A stretch of 64,000 nucleotides of DNA, taken from contig NC_135504.1 of NCBI RefSeq assembly GCF_052857255.1, positions 136,512,929-136,576,928 of the forward strand, given 5' to 3'. Under the pieces are notes generated by a model. The model searched no databases, was not told where the DNA came from, and was given only the letters and a program-made list of their open reading frames with translations. Both the position numbers and the translations under genes were made by a program. Each line of letters starts with the position of its first letter. Position 1 is the first letter of the stretch. Of this stretch, positions 1 to 12,531 are shown piece by piece. The DNA is from Amblyomma americanum (Eukaryota; Arthropoda; Arachnida; Ixodida; Ixodidae).

Positions 1-49
1 TGCTGCTGTGCTGCTCCTGCTGCTTTGCTGCTGCTGTGCTGCTCCTGCT

Positions 50-67
<18 letters not shown>

Positions 68-80
<13 letters not shown>

Positions 81-217
81 TTGTGCTGCTGCTTCTGCTG
101 CTGCTGCTGTTGTGCTGCTGCTGCTGTGCTGCTCCTGTGCTGCTCCTGCTGCTGCTGCTGCTGTGCTGCTGCTGCTGTGCTGCTGCTGCTATGCTGCTGC
201 TGTGCTGCTGCTGCTGA

Positions 218-249
<32 letters not shown>

Positions 250-527
250 GCTGCTGTGCTGCTGCTGCTGCTGTGATGCTGCTGCTGTGCTGCTGCTGTT
301 GTTGTTGTTGTTGTGCTGCTGCTTCTGCTGCTGCTGCTGCTGTTGTGCTGCTGCTGCTGTGCTGCTCCTGTGCTGCTCCTGCTGCTGCTGCTGCTGTGCT
401 GCTGCTGCTGTGCTGCTGCTGCTATGCTGCTGCTGTGCTGCTGCTGCTGCTGAGCTACTGCTGCTGCTGCTGTGCTGCTGCTGCTGCTGTGATGCTGCTG
501 CTGTGCTGCTGCTGTGCTGCTGCTGCT
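68..527 (+). repeat. About 230 bp tandem duplication near left edge
   Basis: Two consecutive blocks (about 68-297 and 298-527) carry the same marker series: a GTT run, CTGCTTCTG, two CTCCTG variants, CTATGCTG, then TGAGCT and TGATG. The marker CTTCTG is near 92 and again near 322; CTATGCTG is near 189 and again near 423. Small CTG gains and losses separate the copies. The same marker series also occurs once per larger unit at about 2110, 6955 and 10850. Confidence 0.75.
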
Positions 528-792
528 CTGCTGCTGCTGTGCTGCTGCTGCTGTGCTGCCGCTGCTGTGCTGCTGTGCTGCCGCTGCTGCTACTGTGCTG
601 CTGCTGCTGCTACGGCTGCTGTGCTGCTGATGCTGCTGTGCTGCTGCTGCTGTGCTGCTGCTGTGCTGCTGCTGCTCTGCTGCTGCTGTGCTGTTGTGCT
701 GCTGTTGCTGTGCTGATGTGCTGCTGCTGTGCTGCTGCTGCTGTGCTGCTGCTGCTGTGCTGCTGCTGCTGCTTTGCTGCTGCTGTGCTGCT

Positions 793-838
793 CTTGCTGT
801 TGTTGTTGTTGTTATTGTTGTTGTTGTTCTTGTGCTGC
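793..838 (+). repeat. GTT/TTA island (representative of 12 copies)
   Basis: A CTCTTGCTG lead-in, a GTT run interrupted by TTATTG, then TTCTTGTGCTGCTGCTTCTG. The same island occurs near 1406, 5577, 6171, 9491, 10059, 17263, 20055, 23703, 25556, 29171 and 58001. It is absent from both 13.2 kb units. Its TTA and TTCTTG variants make it a good landmark for aligning copies. Confidence 0.85.
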
Positions 839-2110
839 TGCTTCTGCTGCTGCTGTTGTGCTGCTGCTGCTGCTGTGCTGCTGCTGCTGTGCTGCTGCTG
901 CTGTGCTGCTCCTGTGCTGCTCCTGCTGCTGCTGCTGTGCTGCTGATGTGCTGCTGCTGCTGCTGTGCTGCTGATGTGCTGCTGCTGCTGTGCTGCTGCT
1001 GCTGAGCTGCTGCTGCTGTACTGATGCTGCTGCTGCTGTGCTGCTGCTGCTGTGCTGCTGCTGCTGCTGCTGCTGTGCTGCTGCTGCTGTGTGCTGCTGC
1101 TGCTGTGATGCTGCTGCTGAGCTGCTGTTGCTGTACTGCTGCTGTTGTGCTGCTGCTGCTGCAGCTGTGCTGCTGTGCTGCTGCTGCTTCTGTGCTGCTG
1201 CTGCTGTGCTGCTGCTGCTGCTGTGCTGCTGCTGCTGTGCTGCCGCTGCTGCTGTGCTGCTGCTGCCGTGCTGCTGCTGTGCTGCTGCTGCTGCTGCTGC
1301 GCTGCGGCTGCTGCTGCTGTGCTGCTGCTGCTGAGCTGCTGCTGCTGCTGTGCTGCTGCTGTTGTGCTGATGTGCTGCTGCTGTGCTGCTGCTGCTGCTT
1401 TGCTGCTCTTGTTGCTGTTGTTGTTGTTATTGTTGTTGTTGTTCTTGTGCTGCTGCTTCTGCTGCTGCTGTTGTGCTGCTGCTGCTGCTGCTGCTGTGCT
1501 GCTGCTGCTGTGCTGCTCCTGTGCTGCTCCTGCTGCTGTTGCTGTGCTGCTGATGTGCTGCTGCTGCTGCTGTGCTGCTGATGTGCTGCTGCTGCTGCTG
1601 TGCTGCTGCTGCTGAGCTGCTGCTGCTGTACTGCTGCTGCTGCTGCTGCTGTGCTGCTGATACTGCTGTGCTGCTGCTGCTGTGCTGCTGCTGCTGCTGT
1701 GCTGCTGCTGCTGTGTGCTGCTGCTGCTGCTGTGATGCTGCTGCTGAGCTGCTGTTGCTGTACTGCTGCTGTTGTGCTGCTGCTGCAGCTGTGCTGCTGT
1801 GCTGCTGCTGCTGCTGTGCTGCTGCTGCTGTGCTGCTGCTACTGCTGTGCTGCTGCTGCTGCTGTGATGCTGCTGCTGTGCTGCTGCTGTTGTTGTTGTT
1901 GAGCCGCTGCTGCTGCTGTGCTGCTGTGCAGCTGCTGCTGCTGCTGTTGCGCTGCTGCTGTGCTGCTGTGCTGCTGCTGCTGTGCTGCTGCTGTGCTGCT
2001 GCTGCTGTGCTGCGGCTGCTGCTGCTGTGCTGCTGCTGCTGAGCTGCTGCCGCTGCTGTGCTGCTGCTGTGCTGCTCCTGCTGCTTTGCTGCTGCTGTGC
2101 TGCTCCTGCT

Positions 2111-2141
<31 letters not shown>

Positions 2142-2146
2142 TTGTG
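2111..2146 (+). repeat. GTT-GCTGCT-GTT island (representative)
   Basis: Two GTT runs of 4-5 units separated by GCTGCT, preceded by GCTCCTGCT and followed by GTGCTGCTGCTTCTG. Further copies lie near 50, 6955, 10847, 12330, 14274, 15787, 17968, 20775 (with TTTTTG), 26273 (with TTTTTG), 37126, 42761, 50360 and 55979; the last four have a shortened second half. Confidence 0.82.
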
Positions 2147-3420
2147 CTGCTGCTTCTGCTGCTGCTGCTGTTGTGCTGCTGCTGCTGTGCTGCTCCTGTG
2201 CTGCTCCTGCTGCTGCTGCTGTGCTGCTGCTGCTGTGCTGCTCCTGCTATGCTGCTGCTGTGCTGCTGCTGCTGCTGTGCTGCTGCTGCTGCTGCTGTAC
2301 TGCTGCTGCTGCTGTGCTGCTGCTGTTGTGCTGCTGCTGCTGTGCTGCTGCTGCTGCTGTGCTGCTCCTGCTGCTGTGCTGCTGCTGCTGCTGTGCTGCT
2401 GCTGCTGCTGTGCTGATACTGCTGCCGCTGCTGCTGTGCTGCTGCTGCTGTGCTGTTGTGCTGCTGCTACTGCTGTGCTGCTGCTGCTGCTGTGCTGCTG
2501 CTGCTGCTGTGATGCTGCTGCTGAGCTGCTGCTGCTGTGCTGCTGCTGTTGTGCTGCTGCTGCTGCAGCTGTGCTGCTGTGCTGCTGCTGCTGCTGCTGT
2601 GCTGCTGCTGTGATGCTGCTGCTGTGCTGCTGCTGCTGTTGTTCTGCTGCTGTGGCTGTGCTGCTGCTGCTGCTGTCCTACTGCTGTGCTGCTGGTGCTG
2701 TGCTGCTGCTGCTGTGCTGCTGCTCCTGTGCTGCTGCTGCTGCTGCTGTGCTGCTGCTGCTGCTGTGCTGCTGCTGCTGTGCTGCTGCTGCTGCTGCTGC
2801 TAGTGCTGCTGCTGTGCTGCTGCTGCTGTGCTGCTGCTGCTGCTGTGCTGCTGTGCTGCTGTGATGTGCTGATGTGCTGCTGCTGCTGTGTTGCTCCTGC
2901 TGCTGTGCTGCTGCTGCTGTGCTGCTGCTGCTGTGCTGCTGCTGCTGTGCTGCTGCTGTGCTTCTGCTGCTGCTGTTCTGCTGCTGCTGTGCTGCTGCTG
3001 TTGCTGCTGCTGCTGTTGTGCTGCTGCTGCTGCTGTGCTGCTGCTGCTGCTGCTGCTGTTGTGCTGCTGCTGCTGTGCTGCTCTGTTGCTGTGCTGCTGC
3101 TTCTGTGCTGCTGTTGCTGTGCTACTATTGCTGCTGTGCTGCTGCTGTGCTGCTGCTGCTGCTGTGCTGCTGCTGCTGCTGTGCTGCTGCTGCTGTGCTG
3201 CTGCTGTGCTGCTCCCGCTGCTGCTGCTGTGCTGCTGCTGCTGTGCGGCTGCTGTGCTGCTGCTGCTCTGCTGCTACTCTTTTTGTTCTGCTGCTGCTGT
3301 TATGCTGCTGCTGCTGTGCTGCTGTGCTGCTGCTGCTGTTGTGCTGCTGCTGTGATGCTGCTGCTGTGCTGCTGCTATGCTGCTGCTGCTGTGCTACTGC
3401 TGCTGTGTTGCTGCTGCTGC

Positions 3421-5200
3421 TGTGCTACTGCTGCTGTGCTGCCGCTGCTGTGCTGCTGCTGTGCTGCGCTGCTGCTGCAGCTGCTGTACTGCTGCTGCTG
3501 TGCTGCAGCTGCTGCTGTGCTGCTGCTGTGCTGCTGCTGCTGCTGTTCTGCTGCTTTGGTTGTGCTGCTGCTGCTGTGCTGCTGCTGTGCTGGTGGTGCT
3601 GTGCTGCTGCTGCTGCTGTGCTGCTGCTGCTCTGCTGCTGCTGTGCTGCTGCTGCTGTGCTGCCGCTCCTGTGCTGCTGTGCTGCTGCTGCTGCTACTGT
3701 GCTGCTGCTGCTGCTGCTACGGCTGCTGTGCTGCCGATGCTGCTGTGCTGCTGCTGCTGCTGTGCTGCTGCTGTGCTGCTGCTGCTCTGCTGTTGCTGTG
3801 CTGTTGTGCTGCTGTTGCTGTGCTGCTGTACTGCTGCTGCTGTGCTGCTGTGCTGCTGCTGTGCTGGTGCTGCTGCTGTGCTGCTGCTGCTGTGCTGCTG
3901 TGCTGCTGCTGCTGTTGTGCTGCTGCTGTGATGCTGCTGTGATGCTGCTGCTGTGCTGCTGCTATGCTGCTGCTGCTGTGCTACTGCTGCTGTGTTGCTG
4001 CTACTGCTGTGCTACTGCTGCTGTGCTGCTGCTGCTGTGCTGCTGCTGTTGTGCTGCGCTGCTGCTGTGCTGCGCTGCTGCTGCAGCTGCTGTACTGCTG
4101 CTGCTGTGCTGCAGCTGCTGCTGCTGTGCTGCTGCTGCTGTGCTGCTGCTGTGCTGCTGCTGCTGTGCTGCTGCTGCTGCTGTTCTGCTGCTGTGGCTGT
4201 GCTGCTGCTGCTGCTGTGCTGCTGCTGTGCTGCTGGTGCTGTGCTGCTGCTGTGCTGCTGCTGCTCTGCTGCTGCTGTGCTGCTGCTGCTGTGCTGCCGC
4301 TGCTGTGCTGCTGTGCTGCTGTGCTACTGCTCCTGTGCTGCCGCTGCTGTGCTGCTGCTGTGCTGCGCTGCTGCTGCAGCTGCTGTACTGCTGCTGCTGT
4401 GCTGCAGCTGCTGCTGTGCTGCTGCTGTGCTGCTGCTGCTGCTGTTCTGCTGCTTTGGTTGTGCTGCTGCTGCTGTGCTGCTGCTGTGCTGGTGGTGCTG
4501 TGCTGCTGCTGCTGCTGTGCTGCTGCTGCTCTGCTGCTGCTGTGCTGCTGCTGCTGTGCTGCCGCTCCTGTGCTGCTGTGCTGCTGCTGCTGCTACTGTG
4601 CTGCTGCTGCTGCTGCTACGGCTGCTGCTGCTGCTGCTGTGCTGCTGCTGTGCTGCTGCTGCTCTGCTGCTGCTGTGCTGTTGTGCTGCTGTTGCTGTGC
4701 TGCTGTACTGCTGCTGCTGTGCTGCTGTGCTGCTGCTGTGCTGGTGCTGCTGCTGTGCTGCTGCTGCTGTGCTGCTGTGCTGCTGCTGCTGTTGTGCTGC
4801 TGCTGTGATGCTGCTGTGATGCTGCTGCTGTGCTGCTGCTATGCTGCTGCTGCTGTGCTACTGCTGCTGTGTTGCTGCTACTGCTGTGCTACTGCTGCTG
4901 TGCTGCTGCTGCTGTGCTGCTGCTGTTGTGCTGCGCTGCTGCTGTGCTGCGCTGCTGCTGCAGCTGCTGTACTGCTGCTGCTGTGCTGCAGCTGCTGCTG
5001 CTGTGCTGCTGCTGCTGTGCTGCTGCTGTGCTGCTGCTGCTGTGCAGCTGCTGCTGCTGCTGTTCTGCTGCTGTGGCTGTGCTGCTGCTGCTGTGCTGCT
5101 GCTGTGCTGCTGGTGCTGTGCTGCTGCTGTGCTGCTGCTGCTCTCCTGCTGCTGTGCTGCTGCTGCTGTGCTGCCGCTGCTGTGCTGCTGTGCTGCTGCT
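3421..5200 (+). repeat. Tandem pair of 0.88-0.90 kb modules
   Basis: The module beginning near GTGCTACTG at 3421 recurs near 4321 (offset about 900), and the part at 3953 recurs at 4830 (offset 877). Shared markers in order are TGCGCTGCTGCTGCAG, GTACTG, a second CTGCAG, TTCTGCTGCTTTGG or TTCTGCTGCTGTGG, and GCTACGG. The corresponding stretch of the next large unit (8168-9319) has only one such module, so the pair is either a gain here or a loss there. Confidence 0.75.
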
Positions 5201-5755
5201 GCTGTGCTGCTGCTGCTGCTGCTGTTCTGCTGCTGTGGCTGTGCTGCTGCTGCTGCTGTGCTGCTGCTGTGCTGCTGGTGCTGTGCTGCTGCTGTGCTGC
5301 TGCTGCTCTGCTGCTGCTGTGCTGCTGCTGCTGTGCTGCCGCTGCTGTGCTGCTGCTGCTGCTACTGTGCTGCTGCTGCTGCTACGGCTGCTGTGCTGCT
5401 GATGCTGCTGTGCTGCTGCTGCTGTGCTGCTGCTGTGCTGCTGCTGCTCTGCTGCTGCTGTGCTGTTGTGCTGCTGTTGCTGTGCTGCTGTGCTGCTGCT
5501 GTGCTGCTGCTGTGCTGCTGCTGCTGTGCTGCTGCTGCTGTGCTGCTGCTGCTGCTTTGCTGCTGCTGTGCTGCTCTTGCTGTTGTTGTTGTTGTTATTG
5601 TTGTTGTTGTTCTTGTGCTGCTGCTTCTGCTGCTGCTGTTGTGCTGCTGCTGCTGCTGTGCTGCTGTGCTGCTCCTGTGCTGCTCCTGCTGCTGCTGCTG
5701 TGCTGCTGATGTGCTGCTGCTGCTGCTGTGCTGCTGATGTGCTGCTGCTGCTGCT

Positions 5756-6955
5756 GTGCTGCTGCTGCTGCTGAGCTGCTGCTGCTGTACTGATGCTGCT
5801 GCTGCTGTGCTGCTGCTGCTGTGCTGCTGCTGCTGCTGTGCTGCTGCTGCTGTGTGCTGCTGCTGCTGTGATGCTGCTGCTGAGCTGCTGTTGCTGTACT
5901 GCTGCTGTTGTGCTGCTGCTGCTGCTGCAGCTGTGCTGCTGTGCTGCTGCTGCTTCTGTGCTGCTGCTGCTGTGCTGCTGCTGCTGCTGTGCTGCTGCTG
6001 CTGTGCTGCTGCTGCTGTGCTGCTGCTGCTGTGCTGCTGTTGCTGCTGTGCTGCTGCTGCCGTGCTGCTGCTGTGCTGCTGCTGCTGCTGCTGTGCTGCT
6101 GATGCTGAGCTGCTGCTGCTGCTGCTGTGCTGCTGCTGCTGAGCTGCTGCTGCTGCTGCTGTGCTGCTGCTCTTGTTGCTGTTGTTGTTGTTATTGTTGT
6201 TGTTGTTCTTGTGCTGCTGCTTCTGCTGCTGCTGTTGTGCTGCTGCTGCTGCTGTGCTGCTGCTGCTGTGCTGCTCCTGTGCTGCTCCTGCTGCTGTTGC
6301 TGTGCTGCTGATGTGCTGCTGCTGCTGCTGTGCTGCTGATGTGCTGCTGCTGCTGCTGTGCTGCTGCTGCTGAGCTGCTGCTGCTGTACTGCTGCTGCTG
6401 CTGCTGCTGTGCTGCTGATACTGCTGTGCTGCTGCTGCTGTGCTGCTGCTGCTGCTGTGCTGCTGCTGCTGTGTGCTGCTGCTGCTGCTGTGATGCTGCT
6501 GCTGAGCTGCTGTTGCTGTACTGCTGCTGTTGTGCTGCTGCTGCTGCAGCTGTGCTGCTGTGCTGCTGCTGCTGCTGAGCTGCTGTTGCTGTACTGCTGC
6601 TGTTGTGCTGCTGCTGCTGCAGCTGTGCTGCTGTGCTGCTGCTGCTGCTGTGCTGCTGTGCTGCTGCTGCTGCTGCTGTGCTGCTGCTGCTGCTGTGATG
6701 CTGCTGCTGTGCTGCTGCTGTTGTTGTTGTTGAGCCGCTGCTGCTGCTGTGCTGCTGTGCAGCTGCTGCTGCTGCTGTTGCGCTGCTGCTGTGCTGCTGC
6801 TGCTGTGCTGCTGTGCTGCTGCTGCTGTGCTGCTGCTGTGCTGCTGCTGCTGTGCTGCGGCTGCTGCTGCTGTGCTGCTGCTGCTGAGCTGCTGCCGCTG
6901 CTGTGCTGCTGCTGTGCTGCTCCTGCTGCTTTGCTGCTGCTGTGCTGCTCCTGCT

Positions 6956-6986
<31 letters not shown>

Positions 6987-9672
6987 TTGTGCTGCTGCTT
7001 CTGCTGCTGCTGCTGTTGTGCTGCTGCTGCTGTGCTGCTCCTGTGCTGCTCCTGCTGCTGCTGCTGTGCTGCTGCTGCTGTGCTGCTGCTGCTATGCTGC
7101 TGCTGTGCTGCTGCTGCTGCTGTGCTGCTGCTGCTGCTGCTGTACTGCTGCTGCTGCTGTGCTGCTGCTGTTGTGCTGCTGCTGCTGTGCTGCTGCTGCT
7201 GCTGTGCTGCTCCTGCTGCTGTGCTGCTGCTGCTGCTGTGCTGCTGCTGCTGCTGTGCTGATACTGCTGCCGCTGCTGCTGTGCTGCTGCTGCTGTGCTG
7301 TTGTGCTGCTGCTACTGCTGTGCTGCTGCTGCTGTGCTGCTGCTGCTGCTGTGATGCTGCTGCTGAGCTGCTGCTGCTGTGCTGCTGCTGTTGTGCTGCT
7401 GCTGCTGCAGCTGTGCTGCTGTGCTGCTGCTGCTGCTGCTGTGCTGCTGCTGCTGTGCTGCTGCTGTGATGCTGCTGCTGTGCTGCTGCTGCTGTTGTTC
7501 TGCTGCTGTGGCTGTGCTGCTGCTGCTGCTGTCCTACTGCTGTGCTGCTGGTGCTGTGCTGCTGCTGCTGTGCTGCTGCTGCTGTGCTGCTGCTCCTGTG
7601 CTGCTGCTGCTGCTGCTGTGCTGCTGCTGCTGTGCTGCTGCTGCTGTGCTGCTGCTGCTGCTGCTAGTGCTGCTGCTGTGCTGCTGCTGCTGTGCTGCTG
7701 CTGCTGCTGTGCTGCTGTGCTGCTGTGATGTGCTGATGTGCTGCTGCTGCTGTGTTGCTCCTGCTGCTGTGCTGCTGCTGCTGTTCTGCTGCTGCTGTGC
7801 TGCTGCTGTTGCTGCTGCTGCTGTGCTGCTGCTGCTGCTGCTGCTGCTGTTGTGCTGCTGCTGCTGTGCTGCTCTGTTGCTGTGCTGCTGCTTCTGTGCT
7901 GCTGTTGCTGTGCTACTATTGCTGCTGTGCTGCTGCTGTGCTGCTGCTGCTGCTGTGCTGCTGCTGCTGCTGTGCTGCTGCTGCTGTGCTGCTGCTGTGC
8001 TGCTCCCGCTGCTGCTGCTGTGCTGCTGCTGCTGTGCGGCTGCTGTGCTGCTGCTGCTCTGCTGCTACTCTTTTTGTTCTGCTGCTGCTGTTATGCTGCT
8101 GCTGCTGTGCTGCTGTGCTGCTGCTGCTGTTGTGCTGCTGCTGTGATGCTGCTGCTGTGCTGCTGCTATGCTGCTGCTGCTGTGCTGCTGCTGCTGTGTT
8201 GCTGCTGCTGCTGTGCTACTGCTGCTGTGCTGCCGCTGCTGTGCTGCTGCTGTGCTGCGCTGCTGCTGCAGCTGCTGTACTGCTGCTGCTGTGCTGCAGC
8301 TGCTGCTGTGCTGCTGCTGTGCTGCTGCTGCTGCTGTTCTGCTGCTTTGGTTGTGCTGCTGCTGCTGTGCTGCTGCTGTGCTGGTGGTGCTGTGCTGCTG
8401 CTGCTGCTGTGCTGCTGCTGCTCTGCTGCTGCTGTGCTGCTGCTGCTGTGCTGCCGCTCCTGTGCTGCTGTGCTGCTGCTGCTGCTACTGTGCTGCTGCT
8501 GCTGCTGCTACGGCTGCTGTGCTGCCGATGCTGCTGTGCTGCTGCTGCTGCTGTGCTGCTGCTGTGCTGCTGCTGCTCTGCTGCTGCTGTGCTGTTGTGC
8601 TGCTGTTGCTGTGCTGCTGTACTGCTGCTGCTGTGCTGCTGTGCTGCTGCTGTGCTGGTGCTGCTGCTGTGCTGCTGCTGCTGTGCTGCTGTGCTGCTGC
8701 TGCTGTTGTGCTGCTGCTGTGATGCTGCTGTGATGCTGCTGCTGTGCTGCTGCTATGCTGCTGCTGCTGTGCTACTGCTGCTGTGTTGCTGCTACTGCTG
8801 TGCTACTGCTGCTGTGCTGCTGCTGCTGTGCTGCTGCTGTTGTGCTGCGCTGCTGCTGTGCTGCGCTGCTGCTGCAGCTGCTGTACTGCTGCTGCTGTGC
8901 TGCAGCTGCTGCTGCTGTGCTGCTGCTGCTGTGCTGCTGCTGTGCTGCTGCTGCTGTGCTGCTGCTGCTGCTGCTGTTCTGCTGCTGTGGCTGTGCTGCT
9001 GCTGCTGCTGTGCTGCTGCTGTGCTGCTGGTGCTGTGCTGCTGCTGTGCTGCTGCTGCTCTGCTGCTGCTGTGCTGCTGCTGCTGTGCTGCCGCTGCTGT
9101 GCTGCTGTGCTGCTGCTGCTGTGCTGCTGCTGCTGCTGCTGTTCTGCTGCTGTGGCTGTGCTGCTGCTGCTGCTGTGCTGCTGCTGTGCTGCTGGTGCTG
9201 TGCTGCTGCTGTGCTGCTGCTGCTCTGCTGCTGCTGTGCTGCTGCTGCTGTGCTGCCGCTGCTGTGCTGCTGCTGCTGCTACTGTGCTGCTGCTGCTGCT
9301 ACGGCTGCTGTGCTGCTGATGCTGCTGTGCTGCTGCTGCTGTGCTGCTGCTGTGCTGCTGCTGCTCTGCTGCTGCTGTGCTGTTGTGCTGCTGTTGCTGT
9401 GCTGCTGTGCTGCTGCTGTGCTGCTGCTGTGCTGCTGCTGCTGTGCTGCTGCTGCTGTGCTGCTGCTGCTGCTTTGCTGCTGCTGTGCTGCTCTTGCTGT
9501 TGTTGTTGTTGTTATTGTTGTTGTTGTTCTTGTGCTGCTGCTTCTGCTGCTGCTGTTGTGCTGCTGCTGCTGCTGTGCTGCTGTGCTGCTCCTGTGCTGC
9601 TCCTGCTGCTGCTGCTGTGCTGCTGATGTGCTGCTGCTGCTGCTGTGCTGCTGATGTGCTGCTGCTGCTGCT
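5756..9672 (+). repeat. Higher-order unit, copy 2 (3.9 kb, one module short)
   Basis: Collinear with 990-5755, but the offset to the first copy changes from about 4.79 kb at 8168-8722 to about 3.91 kb after 8744. That places the absence of one 877 bp module in this copy. A 166 bp local tandem duplication around the marker TTCTGCTGCTGTGGCTGTG is visible near 8976 and 9142; the equivalent in copy 1 is near 5060 and 5222. Confidence 0.82.
8941..9272 (+). repeat. 166 bp local tandem duplication
   Basis: The sequence around TTCTGCTGCTGTGGCTGTG followed by a GCTGGTGCTG variant and a CTGCCGCTG variant occurs twice in a row, with the second copy about 166 bp after the first. The homologous place in the first large unit has the same pair with slightly different CTG counts, so this duplication predates the 4.8 kb duplication. 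Confidence 0.65.
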
Positions 9673-10847
9673 GTGCTGCTGCTGCTGCTGAGCTGCTGCT
9701 GCTGTACTGATGCTGCTGCTGCTGTGCTGCTGCTGCTGTGCTGCTGCTGCTGCTGTGCTGCTGCTGCTGTGTGCTGCTGCTGCTGTGATGCTGCTGCTGA
9801 GCTGCTGTTGCTGTACTGCTGCTGTTGTGCTGCTGCTGCTGCTGCAGCTGTGCTGCTGTGCTGCTGCTGCTTCTGTGCTGCTGCTGCTGTGCTGCTGCTG
9901 CTGCTGTGCTGCTGCTGCTGTGCTGCTGCTGCTGCTGTGCTGCTGCTGCCGTGCTGCTGCTGTGCTGCTGCTGCTGCTGCTGTGCTGCTGATGCTGAGCT
10001 GCTGCTGCTGCTGCTGTGCTGCTGCTGCTGAGCTGCTGCTGCTGCTGCTGTGCTGCTGCTCTTGTTGCTGTTGTTGTTGTTATTGTTGTTGTTGTTCTTG
10101 TGCTGCTGCTTCTGCTGCTGCTGTTGTGCTGCTGCTGCTGCTGTGCTGCTGCTGCTGTGCTGCTCCTGTGCTGCTCCTGCTGCTGTTGCTGTGCTGCTGA
10201 TGTGCTGCTGCTGCTGCTGTGCTGCTGATGTGCTGCTGCTGCTGCTGTGCTGCTGCTGCTGAGCTGCTGCTGCTGTACTGCTGCTGCTGCTGCTGCTGTG
10301 CTGCTGATACTGCTGTGCTGCTGCTGCTGTGCTGCTGCTGCTGCTGTGCTGCTGCTGCTGTGTGCTGCTGCTGCTGCTGTGATGCTGCTGCTGAGCTGCT
10401 GTTGCTGTACTGCTGCTGTTGTGATGCTGCTGATGCAGCTGTGCTGCTGTGCTGCTGCTGCTGCTGCTGCTGAGCTGCTGTTGCTGTACTGCTGCTGTTT
10501 TGCTGCTGCTGCTGCAGCTGTGCTGCTGTGCTGCTGCTGCTGCTGTGCTGCTGTGCTGCTGCTGCTGCTGTGCTGCTGCTGCTGCTGTGATGCTGCTGCT
10601 GTGCTGCTGCTGTTGTTGTTGTTGAGCCGCTGCTGCTGCTGTGCTGCTGTGCAGCTGCTGCTGCTGCTGTTGCGCTGCTGCTGTGCTGCTGCTGCTGTGC
10701 TGCTGTGCTGCTGCTGCTGTGCTGCTGCTGTGCTGCTGCTGCTGTGCTGCGGCTGCTGCTGCTGTGCTGCTGCTGCTGAGCTGCTGCCGCTGCTGTGCTG
10801 CTGCTGTGCTGCTCCTGCTGCTTTGCTGCTGCTGTGCTGCTCCTGCT

Positions 10848-10878
<31 letters not shown>

Positions 10879-11018
10879 TTGTGCTGCTGCTTCTGCTGCT
10901 GCTGCTGTTGTGCTGCTGCTGCTGTGCTGCTCCTGTGCTGCTCCTGCTGCTGCTGCTGCTGTGCTGCTGCTGCTGTGCTGCTGCTGCTATGCTGCTGCTG
11001 TGCTGCTGCTGCTGCTGA

Positions 11019-11050
<32 letters not shown>

Positions 11051-11540
11051 GCTGCTGTGCTGCTGCTGTTGTGCTGCTGCTGCTGTGCTGCTGCTGCTGC
11101 TGTGCTGCTCCTGCTGCTGTGCTGCTGCTGCTGCTGTGCTGCTGCTGCTGCTGTGCTGCTGCTGCTGTGCTGATACTGCTGCCGCTGCTGCTGTGCTGCT
11201 GCTGCTGTGCTGTTGAGCTGCTGCTACTGCTGTGCTGCTGCTGCTGTGCTGCTGCTGCTGCTGTGATGCTGCTGCTGAGCTGCTGCTGCTGTGCTGCTGC
11301 TGTTGTGCTGCTGCTGCTGCAGCTGTGCTGCTGTGCTGCTGCTGCTGTGCTGCTGCTGCTGCTGCTGTGCTGCTGCTGCTGCTGTGCTGCTGCTGCTGCT
11401 GTGATGCTGCTGCTGTGCTGCTGCTGCTGTTGTTCTGCTGCTGTGGCTGTGCTGCTGCTGCTGCTGTCCTACTGCTGTGCTGCTGGTGCTGTGCTGCTGC
11501 TGCTGTGCTGCTGCTGCTGTGCTGCTGCTCCTGTGCTGCT
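9673..11540 (+). repeat. Higher-order unit, partial copy 3
   Basis: Collinear with 5756-7600 at an offset of 3.89-3.92 kb (for example 6127 and 10016, 6358 and 10247, 6903 and 10795). Homology to the 4.8 kb family stops around 11540, where the CTCTGCTG and GCC-rich markers of the next family begin. Confidence 0.78.
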
Positions 11541-12330
11541 GCTGCTGCTGCTGCTGCTCTGCTGCTGCTGCTGCTGCTGTGCTGCTGCTGCTGTGCTGCC
11601 GCTGCTGTGCTGCTGCTGCTGTGCTGCTGCTACTGTGCTGCTGCTGCTGCGGCTGCTGTGCTGCTGCTGTGCTGTTGTGCTGCTGTTGCTGTGCTGCTGT
11701 ACTGCTGCTGCTGTGGTGGTGCTGCTGCTGTGGTGCTGCTGCTGTGCTGCTGCTGTGCTGCTGCTGCTGCTGTGCTGCTGCTGCTGTGCTGCTGCTGCTG
11801 CTGCTGCTGCCGCCGCCGCCGGCTCTGCCACTGTGCTGCTGCTCCTGCTGTGCTGCTGCTGCTGCTGTGCTGCTGTTGCTGCTGTGCTCCTGCTGTGCTG
11901 CTGCGGCTGCTGTGCTGCTGGTTCTGTGCTGCTGCTGTGCTGCTGCTGCTGTGCTGCTACTGCTGTGCTCCTGCTGCTGCTGCTGCTGCTGTGCTGCTGT
12001 GTTGCTGCTGCTGCTGTGCTGCTGTGCTGCTGCTGCTGCTGTGCTGCTGCTGCTGTGCTGCTGCTACTGCTGTGCTGCTGCTGCTGCTGTGATGCTGCTG
12101 CTGTGCTGCTGCTGTTGTTGTTGTTGAGCCGCTGCTGCTGCTGTGCTGCTGTGCAGCTGCTGCTGCTGCTGTTGCGCTGCTGCTGTGCTGCTGCTGCTGT
12201 GCTGCTGCTGCTGTGCTGCTGCTGCTGTGCTGCGGCTGCTGCTGCTGTGCTGCTGCTGCTGAGCTGCTGCCGCTGCTGTGCTGCTGCTGTGCTGCTCCTG
12301 CTGCTTTGCTGCTGCTGTGCTGCTCCTGCT

Positions 12331-12361
<31 letters not shown>

Positions 12362-12486
12362 TGCTGCTGCTTCTGCTGCTGCTGCTGTTGTGCTGCTCCT
12401 GCTGCTGCTGCTGTGCTGCTGCTGCTGTGCTGCTGCTGCTGTGCTGCTGCTGCTATGCTGCTGCTGTGCTGCTGCTGCTGCTGCTG

Positions 12487-12531
<45 letters not shown>

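Larger units (their letters stand above)
990..5755 (+). repeat. Higher-order unit of about 4.8 kb, copy 1
   Basis: This block and the next (5756-9672) share the same ordered markers with an offset of 4.75-4.85 kb: two GTT/TTA islands about 600 bp apart, the GAGCCG marker, the GTT-GCTGCT-GTT island, the CTACTCTTTTTG marker and the CTACGGCTG marker. Example pairs are 1600 and 6358, 2058 and 6903, 3377 and 8168. This copy holds two consecutive versions of a 0.9 kb internal module (3421-4320 and 4320-5200), which makes it longer than its neighbour. The phase-breaking TG positions are conserved between copies, so they are not random sequencing errors. Confidence 0.85.
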
